From: Eremomyces bilateralis CBS 781.70 | Lineage: Eukaryota; Ascomycota; Dothideomycetes; Eremomycetales; Eremomycetaceae | Reading direction: 5' to 3' | DNA length: 64,000 nucleotides | Assembly (NCBI RefSeq): GCF_010015585.1 | Contig: NW_022985085.1 | Span: 254,384 to 318,383 of the forward strand | In this document: piece after piece, positions 1 to 11,640 of the stretch | Numbering within the stretch: the stretch's first letter is position 1 | Layout of the letters: every line of letters starts with the position of its first letter | Made by a program: the position numbers and the translations under genes | Notes under the pieces: model-generated | Seen by the model: the letters and a program-made list of their open reading frames with translations, nothing else | Databases searched by the model: none | Told to the model about the DNA's origin: nothing

Positions 1-1382
1 GAGCGAACCATTTGCTCACTTTCCTCCGTTCGTCGCCCTACTCACTTGCTGCCTTTCCGGTTGGCGAGAGTCCCAAGAAGCCAGAGGGATTGGACCTTTA
101 GGTGGTTCATCTCGACTTGTCACGTATTAAGGCCCCCAGAGGGAAAACCAGACAAGAAAGACCAGCCATATGTCGCGCATGTCCCATCCCTAGGACTTGC
201 ATTAGTATCCTTCAAAGCCAATTTCCAGCTGCAGCGCTGATTCCATTTCCCTTTCCTTCGGGCCAGTCTCACAAGTCACAAGGGAGGCAGGAAAACCGAC
301 CCGCCAAACAATTGAGAGCGGGTCCTTTCGTCTCTGTCTGCCTATCTGGTTGCGGTGTTGCAGGGAAAGTAATTACTGGGTACAGGTTGTCAGTCCAAAT
401 TGTGTGGGCAGTTGGTGGTGGTGTCCTCTGGTGTCTGGTGTGCCAGACGTTGCGCACTCTTTTTCTTCTCTTCTCTTGTCCTGGCTCTCCAACAACCTTA
501 CACTTCTACTGTACACTGTACGCTCTACACACCCTCTCTCCCTTTCTGTCTGATCTCCAGCCCTTCTCACCCACTCCCCTTCCTCCTCCTCCTCCTCCTC
601 CTCTTCTTCTTCTCCCACCCTACGTCAATCGCTCCGATACCTCCCTCTTCGTTTCCTTTCCCCTCCCCCCCTCCTCTTCCCCCCGCCTACTGACCCTCCC
701 CCAATCACCACATTCGTTTGATTTGATATAATATTCTGTTCCCCAAGGAGGCCAACCCCCGGTTCTAGCCTCGATGCACCGCCGCGTGCCACAGTTGCCG
801 CCTCTCTAAAGTCTAACGCCCGCACATCGGATCGGTTTTCCTGGCTTCTTGCAACCTCCAGATTTGTTTACGGAGGAGATAATTGACGGGCGCTTACCTT
901 GATTCTTTTCCTCGTCACTCGCTCGGCCTGTTGTGTGCTTGTTTCCATTAATTTGTTGCCGACCTGCATCTTCAAATCCAATCGTTGGACCCCACCACCA
1001 TCGTTTCTGTATCGGACCTCATGCACTCCACCTTCGTTAGGATCTCTTCCTCGTTGTCGTTGTTGGACCGTCTCTACGGAGGTACTGTTGTCAAGATTGT
1101 CAATCTGGGACTTGGTCGACAGTAACGTGTGCGTGCTTACGGTGACACGTCCGCCGCCTGTTGCTGTATATACCGCATAGATTCCCTTCTTGATCTCTTT
1201 TGCCTCCCCCGGTTGTGTTTTGTGACCCTTTCACGTTGGGCCATCAGCCTTGTGTATCCCCAACTTCCCTCCAGTTATACGCTCAGTCCGTCCTGCCGCA
1301 TCCCACTGTCACCTTGGCTACCAAATCTCTTCTTCGTGTCTCTCTTCCGCGGGCACATCCCACTTGGGTCCTCTGGCACGCT
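1..1382 (+). promoter_or_regulatory. Upstream region and probable long 5' leader of the AT-hook gene
   Basis: No reading frame here looks like a protein. The stretch is strongly pyrimidine-rich on the + strand, especially about 530-720, where runs of CTC/CTT triplets occur at 580-615. Pyrimidine-rich tracts close to transcription starts are common in filamentous fungi. I infer promoter plus 5' leader for the gene starting at 1383. Several upstream ATGs lie in the region (for example near 898 and 1021), so translation could be controlled by short upstream frames if the leader is as long as it looks. The transcription start is not visible. Confidence 0.4.
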
Positions 1383-2761
1383 ATGGAAAGGCCGTCTTCT
1401 CGTGAACGGCAATGGACGAATCCCGAGATTGTATGTAGACCTCCCTCATCAAAGCCGTTCCGTGAAGATTCGACGTTGAGGACATGTTCCGATGGATATT
1501 GTGGCTAATTGTTGCACAGGTCGATCTTCTAGCGGAGATCATCAAAGCCGGAACTGTGGCACCAGAAATCCTCTTCAGATTCGTCCAAGACATCGGAATC
1601 CAGCCCAAGTGGGAAGATATTCCGCTTCCGCAAGGTAAATATGCGCCAAATCGACTCTGGAATCCTGACATTTCCGGTCAAGTGTGACTGACAGCATCGA
1701 TTTGTACAGGACGGTCGCTCAACCAATGCCGACAACTGTTCGATACTCTTCGTGTGCACATCCCGTATAGCGCCCCACCAGGCTTTCCATCCTCTCCATA
1801 CGGTAGCTCCGGTCCTCTCGCTCGTCCAGGAAGTCCTTCACGAAAACGTCCCCTTGCGCCTGATACCACGGGCCCTCTGCTGCCTCCGCAAGTTACGGGG
1901 GGTGGTCGCCCTCTCCAGCCGAAGCCACAACCGCAACCCCATGCGCCACTTCACTCACAACATGGGCACCAACTTCAAGCTCTCCCTTCGCCCGACCGCG
2001 CCCGCGCTGGCATCGGGGCTTCCGCCCCGCCGTACGCTCTTTCTCCCGCCCCGCATTCCGAGGCCTCGGGACAGCAGGGTCGCAAAAAGCGCGGTCGACC
2101 GACCAAACTCGAGGCGCAACGTCGCGCAGAAGCCGTCGCGAGGGGCGAGATACCGCCAGGACAGCCGCGCTCCGCGAAAAAGATCATGACGTCACCGCCT
2201 TCGGGCACTGACGCTTTGCCGTCTGCGGGTCTGTCACCGGCCCTAGGTGGGAGCATCGGTGGGGGTCACCTGTCTGCAACCAGCTCTGCGACGAGTCCGC
2301 TACCGTCTGCCGAATTAGGGCAGGAAAGTCCAGCGATATTGGAGCGGCAGAGGTTATCGGATCTGTTCAGGGAAAGACAGCGCGAACTCGACCGCGAGCA
2401 TGAACGGGATCCATGGAGAGCAAGTCTAGGAGGTGGGACCGGTGTCGGACTAGGCGCAAGTGCTGGGCCGAGTCTCATTCCAACCCCAAATATACCGCAC
2501 GAAGGAAACGAGCCGCCCGCTGGAGTTGGGCCGGGACAACGAATGTCTCAACCTGGTATGCCGAGTACCGGTGTTGGAGCATCACCTGCAGGTGCTCAAG
2601 GACCATCTTCGAAAATGTCCGTGGACGCGCCGCCAGGACAACCTAGACACGAGCAACCTGGTGAACAAGAGCTGAAATCTAGCGGAGAGCAAACGCCACA
2701 GACACAACAGGAACAAGGCCAGAGACAGCACCGTTCCTACCGGGATACGGTGATGTCGTAA
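1383..2761 (+). CDS. Nuclear protein with N-terminal Myb/SANT-like block and AT-hook
   Basis: Three exons: 1383-1430, 1520-1634, 1710-2761 (404 aa). The donors GTATGT and GTAAAT and the acceptors ACAG fit fungal introns, and the frame is continuous. Residues 1-70 form the best ordered block. Conserved-looking tryptophans and the motif IPLPQGRSLNQCRQLFDTLR, which spans the second intron, resemble the fungal Myb-like pattern (W..i.lP.GRs..qc). Around residues 179-190 lies an AT-hook (RKKRGRPTKLEAQR), which binds the minor groove of AT-rich DNA. The rest is Pro/Ser/Gln-rich and probably disordered. A chromatin or transcription role in the nucleus is inferred; no specific target can be named. Reading frames open beyond the TAA at 2759 leave some doubt about the 3' end. 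The start is the only ATG that splices in frame into the conserved block. Confidence 0.8.
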
Positions 2762-5523
2762 TTGACGACGTGAACAGATACAACGAGAATGGTAAACGCA
2801 ATGGGATGAGCCGATCGATCACACCTACACTGTCGCTACTGGATCGCACCTCGGATGAGAAGTCACGCAGTGACTCGCTTCGACCCGACGAAATTATGTC
2901 TAAACGACCTTTATCCGAGCCACCTACGAACTATTCCCAAGAACCAATCATGACATTAATACCGAGCCACGAACACTCCAACGAATCATACGGGAGCCTG
3001 AATCCCCGGCGCCCAATAATGCAGCACCGTCCATTTCATTGGCAACCCCTCCGACGAATGGCGACGAGACAACACACTACGCCTTCACGATTCGATGACG
3101 CGGAAACCTCGACCGATTACGACCCGTATCATACTTCTATCACGCCTAATTGCCCCCTTCTAGACAGCAACAATGCCCGACCGGTTCGCGTCGGCGCATG
3201 GGGAAACACAACCTTCTGCCTGGGGCTGGACACGCTTTCGAATGAAGAAACCACCCCCGCATACGACCGATGAGACAAATGGATATGGATACGCAGCGAT
3301 CGGATGATGCGTACAATCGTGAATTTCTTACGCGAATAATGTTGAAATGCCGAATTGCACTTGATGCCGAACCCCTCGAGCGCGTTCCACCACCACCTCT
3401 TGTATTTCCTTCCTTTCTTCCTTCTGTCTCATGACATGACGACTATGTCAGTTCGAAGCGACACGGTCTGATTTGCTTTCACATGGTTATACGTTATGAG
3501 GATAAAAGTCGGAGGTAATCTGCTGCGTCCGCGGTCTGTTTTCCAGCGGACTTCTCTGCCCGTACCCCGTTCACGATGCTCTAGTGGTCATGGAAATTCC
3601 CCTAATGCCGCATTCGACTTTCTATTTGTCACTTCCCGCATGGCGTTCCCCGTTTCCTTGCGGCATTTTGCTTCTGTCTTGTATTTGTACGTCTCTGTAC
3701 GCCTGTCACGCACGGCGCACATGCCAATCACGCTCCTTGATGCCTCATCGAAGTATGTTTCATCGTCTATGTATGTATCCTATTTCAGCTATGTGTTATC
3801 TGCCATGCCGTCATGCTTAACACGGCCGACGACCGCGTTGGGAAATACAGGAATCCCCTCGTGAAGCGTTGTGGACTTTGCTAATAATGACTTTGATTTT
3901 CTTATCTTGCTCTTGGGATATCAATGGGTCGGAACGAATCAGGCTGACTCGCGTCACTGATGGATATCTTTTAAGGGAAAAGAGGCTGCATGGGCGGAGG
4001 GCTTCGAGCGATTGGATTTTGGACCATTGCATCGCCTTTGCAGTTAGCGCATGTCCTCGCACTGGCGATCGAGCAAGGGTGCTAGGGCAGGATGGAGTCA
4101 ATCCGTTTGTATTGCCGCTGATGCATTAGAATCGCTGCAGCGAACTATCACAACAATGTGTAATACAAATGCAAGGATTTGACGGGAAACACCTAGGGAA
4201 CTCGACATTTCTTTGTTCCCCAGTTGCCATGATAGACACTAGGTGAGCCTGTGTAGAGAACGAGCTCAACGGTCGAAGCAGCCAAGTCGATCATTGCATT
4301 TGCGACGTAGCACGATATGGTGCCAAAGAGCGATACAATCTCGAAATCAGCGTCACCCCACCCTCACGCAAGGAGTACAAGATCCTTAGCTCCGATCGAC
4401 GGCATAAGAGGTGTTGCATATGCACTATGCAGCTACTGGATGGCAGATATGTCTGCGTTCTGCAGCCATCCCATTTCCGTCACCATGTGTCCCCCCGCCC
4501 AGCACCGCGGCCTCCCAAGGGCGTTTTAATAGAATACACAACATGGAGAATCGTCATGAGCGTCTCCCTATCGTCCTGTATCGTGATAATCTTGAGTATC
4601 TCCAGCCACCGCCAGTCGGCACCATTTCCACTGTCCATCTCCAGCAACCTCGAAACCCCAACCATCCGTTCTCTCGGTTCGAGTATTTGGAATCATCGAG
4701 CGAGTCCAAGAAGTCCAGCGCGGATTGATTGGTCGCCGATTCGTCTGGCTTCGATCGTTTCGAGATGGGCTGTTAACTGGGTGGCTTTGTGGAGCCGATG
4801 GGCGGAGCGGGCCGGGAGGCGGGATGGCCAAGGGACTTGGTTGGCAAATGCTGCAGTTCAGACCACTGCCGGGAGGTGATTGGTTATTGGAGATCGTCAA
4901 GCATCCTAGTTGGATGGAATTGATGTTCCAGTGAGTTAGACGCATGCTCGACCTCCGTGAGTAATTAACATAAATCTCTTTGTCCCTGGGCGAGGCAGGG
5001 TCTAATATCGAGAACGGATAAGCGTTTTCGAAGCCCTGGGTATGATTCAGCCTTCAAGGCCATCAAGTTCATCCACTGGGAATGGCTGGATCTTCAATTT
5101 CAAGAACCATGGAGACTCAACCACAGTCGGTATTCGGGATAATTACAACCAAGTAAATAAAACTCACGGATGATGATTTACAGGGCATCAGGCTGGGGTT
5201 TTCGATTTTTTCTCAGACTGAGGTATTTTCATCAAACGACGTGCGTTCCATTATCCTCCACCGCCAACGAATCTCACCAGCGGCAATGCGCAATATCATC
5301 GTCCTTTTTCGTCATCCACTGTCAACAATTTTTTACCAGTGCAATTGCATTGTACTTCTGATGTGTCAACATCCAATAACGTTCGGCGCCGAAAGGCCCC
5401 AAATTCCATCTTCCAGTGGACGATCAACATCCCGTCACTCATTATCCCACTGATATCTTCCAACTGAGTCAGGAATGTCGTGCAAAATCATAGCTTCCAG
5501 CTCAAAGATACTCGCCATCCAGA
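2762..5523. other. Intergenic region, 3' flank with a residual open frame
   Basis: The first 500 bases (to 3273) stay open in one + frame starting from a GTG at 2770. Another frame, about 2908-3101, reads as a plausible Pro/Asn/Ser-rich tail ending in TGA. Neither has a convincing ATG or acceptor, so I treat them as 3' UTR or a possible alternative 3' end of the upstream gene. From 3300 to 5500 the reading frames look random and no RNA gene is evident. Confidence 0.4.
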
Positions 5524-7986
5524 TCACCACATGTTGGTGCGTCGAAAGTTCGATTCGCCCCACTGATAGCGGCGGTCACGGCCCACGCGCTCTGGGACTT
5601 TCTCCCAACCCTGATCGCCGAAGTAGCTTCGGTTGCCGTCCTTCGATCGGTCAATGGTCCACTCGGGGGACTTGGCGAACGGTGCAAAATAGTTGCGCGG
5701 TTGGTTCGCGTAGAAGCTCGTCGTTGGCCAGGGCTCACCTTCGGTGGGGCCTGAGGGAAGACAAAGATCAGCACAGTGAATAGGTTAACAAGCAACAGGA
5801 GGAACTCACCAGTGGTCTTAGTCTTCCTGCCTCTAAAAATGCGCTTGCCATTCTTCCAGGTGGGGTGAGTGTCGACGTCAGAGTTGCTACAGTCGCGTGC
5901 CATCTCCTGCGAACCCGCATCGGCCGGCGCAGTGTACGCCCTCATGTTCTCATTGATGGCCAGGAGGATTGACCCAATGGTGGACACACCCTCATCCGTG
6001 TAAGCGAAATCAGGAGTGGTTGGGCTGGCGTTCCGGTAAAAGACCCTCGCAGCCGTGTTCGCGTTGATGTCCGCCGCGGTGAAATCTATGCCAATGGTTA
6101 ATGATAAATAAGCCAATGCGACCTGTTTTTGCACGGGCATTGGACTCACTTGTCGAGCCCGCAGCAGATGGATTGAGCTCACGGTGTCCCAGAGCCGCGC
6201 CACTTGCGGGTGCATCAGCGTGTGATGGTTTCATCGCAACCAAGACACGACGACGGGGTTCATATAATCCGTAGGCCTGGGATCCACCGCTATACTTGCC
6301 CCCGTTTGGCATAAATTTCTTGCGATGGGTTTGGGCATGGCGGGCATCTTCCTCGTCATCAACTCCCAGCTTGATGCGCGTCTCAAGAGTGTACTTCTTA
6401 CTCTCGGCGATCAACTCGTCATTGGACAGTGAGGGTGGCATAATGGGGTGGCCTCGTGGGCCACTATGCGCTGGAGTCATGATGGTGCGATTGGGAGTGA
6501 ACAGATCGTGGATGGTGTTATTCTCGGTGCGGGCACAAGTGAGGATGGCAGTTGCCGTTTCTGTCCTGGACTTGCCAGTATATTCTCGGGCTGCGTTGAT
6601 GTCGACAGTCAGGTGCTTAGGCGATTTGACTTCGTTCTTTCGGGTTTCTGATGGAAGAGATTTTGCAACCTCAGAAATCACATTCCCTTTGGTTGTGGTT
6701 GGTGGAGAGGCGCAAGGAGTGTAAACGTTTGCGTTGTTGTTGTCGTCGGGGGCTGTGAATTGGGACAGAACCACCCTGTGGAATTGACTCTCGGTTTTCC
6801 CATCGTTGACAGGACGACCCAACTCATGGAAGTTAACACGCTCTGAAGAGCCTTCACGGCATGCAGGACCATCGACAAGTGTGAACGCTGAAAAAGGTTA
6901 GAAATGTTTGCTTGAGATTTTGGACAGAACAAGAAAACTCACCTGAGCCGCTGTGCTTCACAGCTCCGATTTCCGATCTGGCATAAACAAATGGATCGTC
7001 TTGATGGGCTACCTTGCACGGGTAAAAGCTGGCCGGATTCCCCGCGATTTGCCCGTCCATGGAGAGGGTCGCTGACTGGCGATTCGGCAGAATTGGGTTG
7101 GCAATGTACGCACCGTGGCGGCGGTATTGGGATGCGACCTGGCCATACCCAACGGTGTAGTGACCGTTGGCGTCAGAGTGTCCATTCCAGTTGCGACCCC
7201 CCGACCTAGGGCCACAACTAACTGCAACACTCGCAGGGACCAAGTGGTCCCTGCCGTTGACAACCGCCGCCTCAAACTGCATACACACCACCCGGAAGTG
7301 GTTCAGCGTTTCGTAGACCACAGGTTGAAGAAACTCCTCCTGGAGGACGATCTGTCGCAGTATCCCGTCGATCGACTGCTTCTCGTAGGAGTACTTGCCG
7401 GCAACCAGCCATTGGTGGCCAAGCCAGGCGTGAGCTTCAACGTCCCCATTGGGTTGAAGAACCAATGTTAACTCCCCGACCGCGTTCCCTGTCATGTAGG
7501 GTAGGATTTCGGGCCCGGGAATCGGCCCTCGGAACACCGTCTCGACCTCCTTCAGATGTGTCTCTCTGGAAGGTACAGGCTTGCGCTGAGGTAGATCCGG
7601 AAAAGGTGGGAGCTCAATGTCGAGCTGCGAACGTTTGGGCTTCGCAGTTGTCTTCTTCTGGGCTTGGCGGGCTGTCCGAGCCACTCTACATCGCTCAGAG
7701 CGAATAGGTATGGGGTTTTGGGTACCGATTCCAAAGTCGGTCAGGGTTATAGGGCCGCCATTGTCTTCGAGTGCAGGTTAGAAACCATTCAATGTCATTT
7801 GGTTATGACGTTCTTACCTTCGAAATCGCTTGGCTTGATCGGCCGATACTTTCTCTCAGATTTCGGGAGAGAAGTGGCAGGGGTTTGATGGGAGAGGCCA
7901 GTTAGAAAGACCGTGGACATTTTCGGTGCTGGGCTATCAAACCGATGGTCGTTGGCAGGCCGATTGAGCTTCTGGAAACGATCCAT
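5524..7986 (-). CDS. Uncharacterised 743-aa protein, five exons
   Basis: Exons in order of translation: 7986-7818, 7764-6943, 6887-6150, 6085-5810, 5750-5524; the introns are 53, 55, 64 and 59 nt. The exon sum is 744 codons with continuous frame, so the model is internally consistent. I do not recognise the family. There is no signal peptide or membrane segment. The N-terminal 110 residues are basic and Pro-rich (linker-like). Residues of exon 2 look ordered, with hydrophobic and Trp/His-rich stretches such as AHAWLGHQWLVAGKYSYEKQ and a Gly/Asn/Tyr-rich segment. The middle part is polar. The C-terminus is again ordered and aromatic-rich (WPTTSFYANQPRNYFAPF, then a Trp at the end, NMW). The first intron uses an AAG acceptor. 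Being single and flanked by unrelated genes, its surroundings give no clue to function. Confidence 0.75.
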
Positions 7987-9493
7987 GGCGATAGAAGATC
8001 TGGAAATTCATGAGCGGGCTCTAAGAATTCAAAGGCTGATTTAACAGTGAGGACCAAGGAATCATCGAGAGTGATGGGGGATGAGTGAGGTTGAACGGTT
8101 TGGTTGTGCGGGTAGGGCAAATGGTGAGATAATGATGGGACGAGGGAAATCGGAAGGTGCAAATGATGGGACTTCCCCACGAAGCAAAGGGTGGAATTGG
8201 ATAAGAACATGGGAAATGTGTGCAATTGTGATAATGGAGGAATTCCACTTAGTGCGTAGCTGAAACTAGAGAGCAAGGCGAGAAAGTGGAAGTATGAGAG
8301 TGAACGGGGTTCGAACGAGGAAGTGAAAAAAAGAAGCACGCCCACACCGACTTATCTAGTGGTTCGATATTGCTCGGGAGGGTGAGTGGTCATTCCCAGG
8401 CAACTCGAGGATGCCCGAACTAGTCTTGAAGGTGTGGGCAAAGTAAAGGAAGGGGCTTCTATCAAGCGAGAAACAACTTGAGGGCGTGTATGTATTTGAA
8501 CTGTAGGAGTAAATGCTGGAAATGCGCTGAACCGGACGTTCCAAACGAAGAAAGTGCGATGAGGAAGATGTTGAAGAGAAAATAAAAAAAGCGGAAGAAA
8601 AGGAGGAGAAGAAAAGGAAGAACACGAGAAGAGAGATCGGGAGGAAGGCGCAAGGAAATAATGGAATTGAGAGCAATTGAACAATTGCGCTGCATTCACT
8701 TGGTTCAATATATCACTTTCAGTTTCAACCTAGCCTGACCTGATAACTTGATAACTCCATTACAGGAGAGAGCTAATTGGACGGACACCATTCAATCGCC
8801 GCATCTAATGAATTCACCTGCTCCTCCACTCGCTCCATGACTTTCCAGCGTTCGAAATTCGGTGTTATCAGTCGCATGGCATCGGGAATTGTGCAAGCAA
8901 GCCGGACAGATGCCAAACTTGCTCATCCAGGGGGACGCTTTGAGTGTCGAGGAAAGATTCCGGCAAACGCTCAATGCTGGCGATATATACCATTATTTAG
9001 AGATTTGTCTTTATATTGGATCCAGGCCCCGCTGAAGGCCTCCCGCTCTGGCGAGATACCCAGTTGGAGCCAGCCCAGGTTTTGTTGTAACCAGAAGCAA
9101 GGCTAAACCAAGAGGCGGCGCATCAGCCGGTGTAATACTGACAATTATGCGTTTCCTCAATCTGTCCATATTAATGATGAGCCTGACTGTTCGAGCTGTC
9201 AGTATTATGGAGAACCGTCAGTTAGTCGGTGGACGTCGGTTGTTGATATTATCGTGCACGTGATTCTGTGGCTGGGACGTGGCAAAGAATTTTGATTGGA
9301 CATATTTAGTGGGCCCCATACCAAAAGGTGGCGTCCAATCAGAATCCCTGTCTTCCTTCCTCTTAACAATTTTTGGGCGACGGAAATTTTGAGCCTCTAT
9401 CAACACTTGTGATATCCGATATCGTCTATAACCTCCATCGCCTGCTGATACTCCCCAACCTGATCGTATATATTCATTGCAATTCCCGTCGCG
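7987..9493. promoter_or_regulatory. Divergent promoter region between the unknown gene and ssz1
   Basis: About 1.5 kb separate the two start codons. The half next to the unknown gene (8000-8700) is purine-rich on the + strand (8590-8640), so pyrimidine-rich in that gene's own sense, as in a fungal leader. The half next to ssz1 holds the CCAAT pair annotated separately. No coding frame is convincing. Confidence 0.45.
9295..9339 (+). promoter_or_regulatory. Two inverted CCAAT boxes upstream of ssz1
   Basis: ATTGG at 9295-9299 and CCAAT at 9335-9339 lie 150-200 bases before the ssz1 start codon. CCAAT is bound by the Hap/CBC complex in ascomycetes. Position fits a promoter element; use in vivo is inference. 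Confidence 0.4.
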
Positions 9494-11298
9494 ATGAGTG
9501 AAGAAGAAGCACCCGATTCACGGGTCTGTATTGGAGTTTCGTTCGGAAACTCCTACAGTTCCATCGCCTACACCGCCGCTGTAAGTACTCGACTCAAGGA
9601 CATGGTGATAAGGTAGATCTGACAGTCTATCTAGGATGGCAAAACCGAAGTGATTGCAAACGAGGACGGAGATCGACAAATCCCTTCGATCTTGTCGTAC
9701 GTTTCTGGCGAGGAGTTCAATGGGAATCAAGCCAAGGCACAGCTTGTGCGGAACCCGGAAAACACTGTCGTGTGCTTCAGGGACTTCCTCGGTCGAGAGT
9801 ATGTATTGCCAGTTCTCAAAGGCGAACCAGAGACAAAGCTGACGAATGTAGGTTCAAGGATATCGATCCCACGCCGTGCCACACCTCCGCGCACCCAATC
9901 TCGCAAGATTCGACCATCGCCTTCAACATCTGCGATGATGATTCGGGCAATGCGCATCCAGTCTCGATATCGACGATAACAACCCGGCACCTTGCTCGAC
10001 TCAAGGCGTCCGCCTCGGATTATCTCGGTCGTAACGTCACGCATGCCGTCCTTACGGTCCCCACCAACTTCACACCGGCACAGCAAGAGGCGCTGAAAGC
10101 CTGTGCGGCGGAAGCCAAGATTTCGATCTTACACTTTATCCATGAACCGATCTCCTCGCTCTTGGCATATGATGCTCGATCGCCCGACACAGCCTCTCCT
10201 TCGGACAAGAACGTCGTGGTGGTCGACATTGGGGCCACTCGCAGCGACGTCACCGTTGTGGCATCAAGAGGCGGCATCTACACCATCTTGGCGACTCAAC
10301 ATGACTACGATACTGCCGGCACGCAGCTCGATAGCGTCCTGATCGACCACTTCGCGAAGGCCTTCCTGCAGAAGCACAAGACCTCGACTGACCCCCGCAC
10401 GACACCCCGGTCGCTCGCGAAGATGAAGCTGGAGTGCGAAAACGTCAAGAAGCACCTCTCCCTCAGCACGTCCGCCACCTTCTCCGTCGAGTCCCTTGTC
10501 TCCGGCCTCGACTTTACCCTTACCATCAACCGCTCCCGCTATGAGCTCCTGGCCTCCAAGCACTTCCAAGCCCTCGGCCGCCTCGTCCTTGCCGGCGTCA
10601 CCAAGGCCGGTCTGGATCCCCTCGACGTCTCCGAAATCGTTATGGCGGGAGGCTCGTCGCACACCCCGCGTATCGCCTCGGCCATCGCTGCGCTGTTCCC
10701 CGAGGAGACCCGTGTCTTTTCCCCCGCCACCGACAACAACGCCGTGAATCCCTCGGAGGCCGCGGCCCGTGGCGCCGCCATCCAAGCGAGCTTGATCGCT
10801 GAGTTCGAGGAGAAGGACATCGAGGAGTCGGTCCACGCTGTGGTGACGTCGACGCCGCATCTTGAGGCGACGGTGGGCCTGGTGGGCGCCGGCGACAGCT
10901 TCCTGCCGGTCGTCCTGAAAGACACGCCGGTGCCGGTCCGGAAGACGGTGACGGTCGCCGCGCCGAAGGACGGAGGCGATGTCCTGGTGCGTATCGCGGA
11001 GGGCGAGCGGGCGATTGACGTGACCGTCGCGGAGAAGGTGGAGAAGAAGACGAACGGCGCGAAGACGGACGACGAGGATTCCGACGAGGCCTCCGAGTCC
11101 GATGATGAGCCGGAGGAGATCCGGAAGGTCGTCTGGAAGGCGACGAAGCCGGTCGCGGAGGCGGGCGTGGCGGGCGTCAAGAAGGGCGGGAAGGTCGAGG
11201 TGCAGATCTCGGTGCATGCGGACTTGACGGTTCATGTGCAGATTCGCGAGGTCGGAGGCAAGGGTGGAGTGCGAGGGACGGTGGAAGCGTCAAGTTAA
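9494..11298 (+). CDS. ssz1: Ribosome-associated Hsp70 Ssz1
   Basis: Exons 9494-9580, 9635-9798, 9852-11298 (565 aa). Ssz1 is an atypical Hsp70 that, with zuotin, forms the ribosome-associated complex (RAC). RAC stimulates Ssb on nascent chains in the cytosol. The N-terminus shows the Hsp70 phosphate-1 region in its Ssz1 form (IGVSFGNSYSSIAYT), followed by EVIANEDGDRQIPSILSYV, and the second-phosphate region VVVVDIGATRSDVTVV. The adenosine motif is IVMAGGSSHTPRI. The C-terminal part is short, as in Ssz1, which lacks a normal substrate-binding lid. It carries an acidic run (DDEDSDEASESDDEPEE) before a basic tail. Both introns interrupt the conserved N-terminal region. The length matches the family (about 540-570 aa). 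Confidence 0.93.
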
Positions 11299-11640
11299 AA
11301 GTTGGGTAGGATCGATGGGTTAATGAGTCGCTCTTTTGCACATTTTTTTACGACGTCGTACAGCATAGAGGTTACAGGTCGGCATATGGACACCCTGGAC
11401 GAGCAATTGAAGAGTGTTTCGAGAAGTAAATATTGGACGAGTGGTCATGAGTAGTTGGGGGTTAAACATGGGATCGAATTGGTATATCGTGCTTCTTCGA
11501 CCAGTGCAATGCTTCCTAAATCCTACAGCCGCTGATACTCACCATCGAAGCGAATATGATAGAACACGAACCCATTTGTGCATTGAAGCATTGGCATCTG
11601 CCTACCGAATGTATCCCAGCATTTTGGCCTCATCCACCGT
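11299..11640. other. Convergent 3' intergenic stretch
   Basis: This is 342 bases between the 3' ends of ssz1 (+) and the Gemin2-like gene (-). I see only 3' UTR-like, T/A-rich sequence and no gene. Confidence 0.5.

Noticed and set aside
580-620. CTC/CTT triplet run that could be read as a Pro/Leu-rich protein
   Set aside because: The frame has no sensible start or neighbours; it is better explained as a pyrimidine-rich leader.
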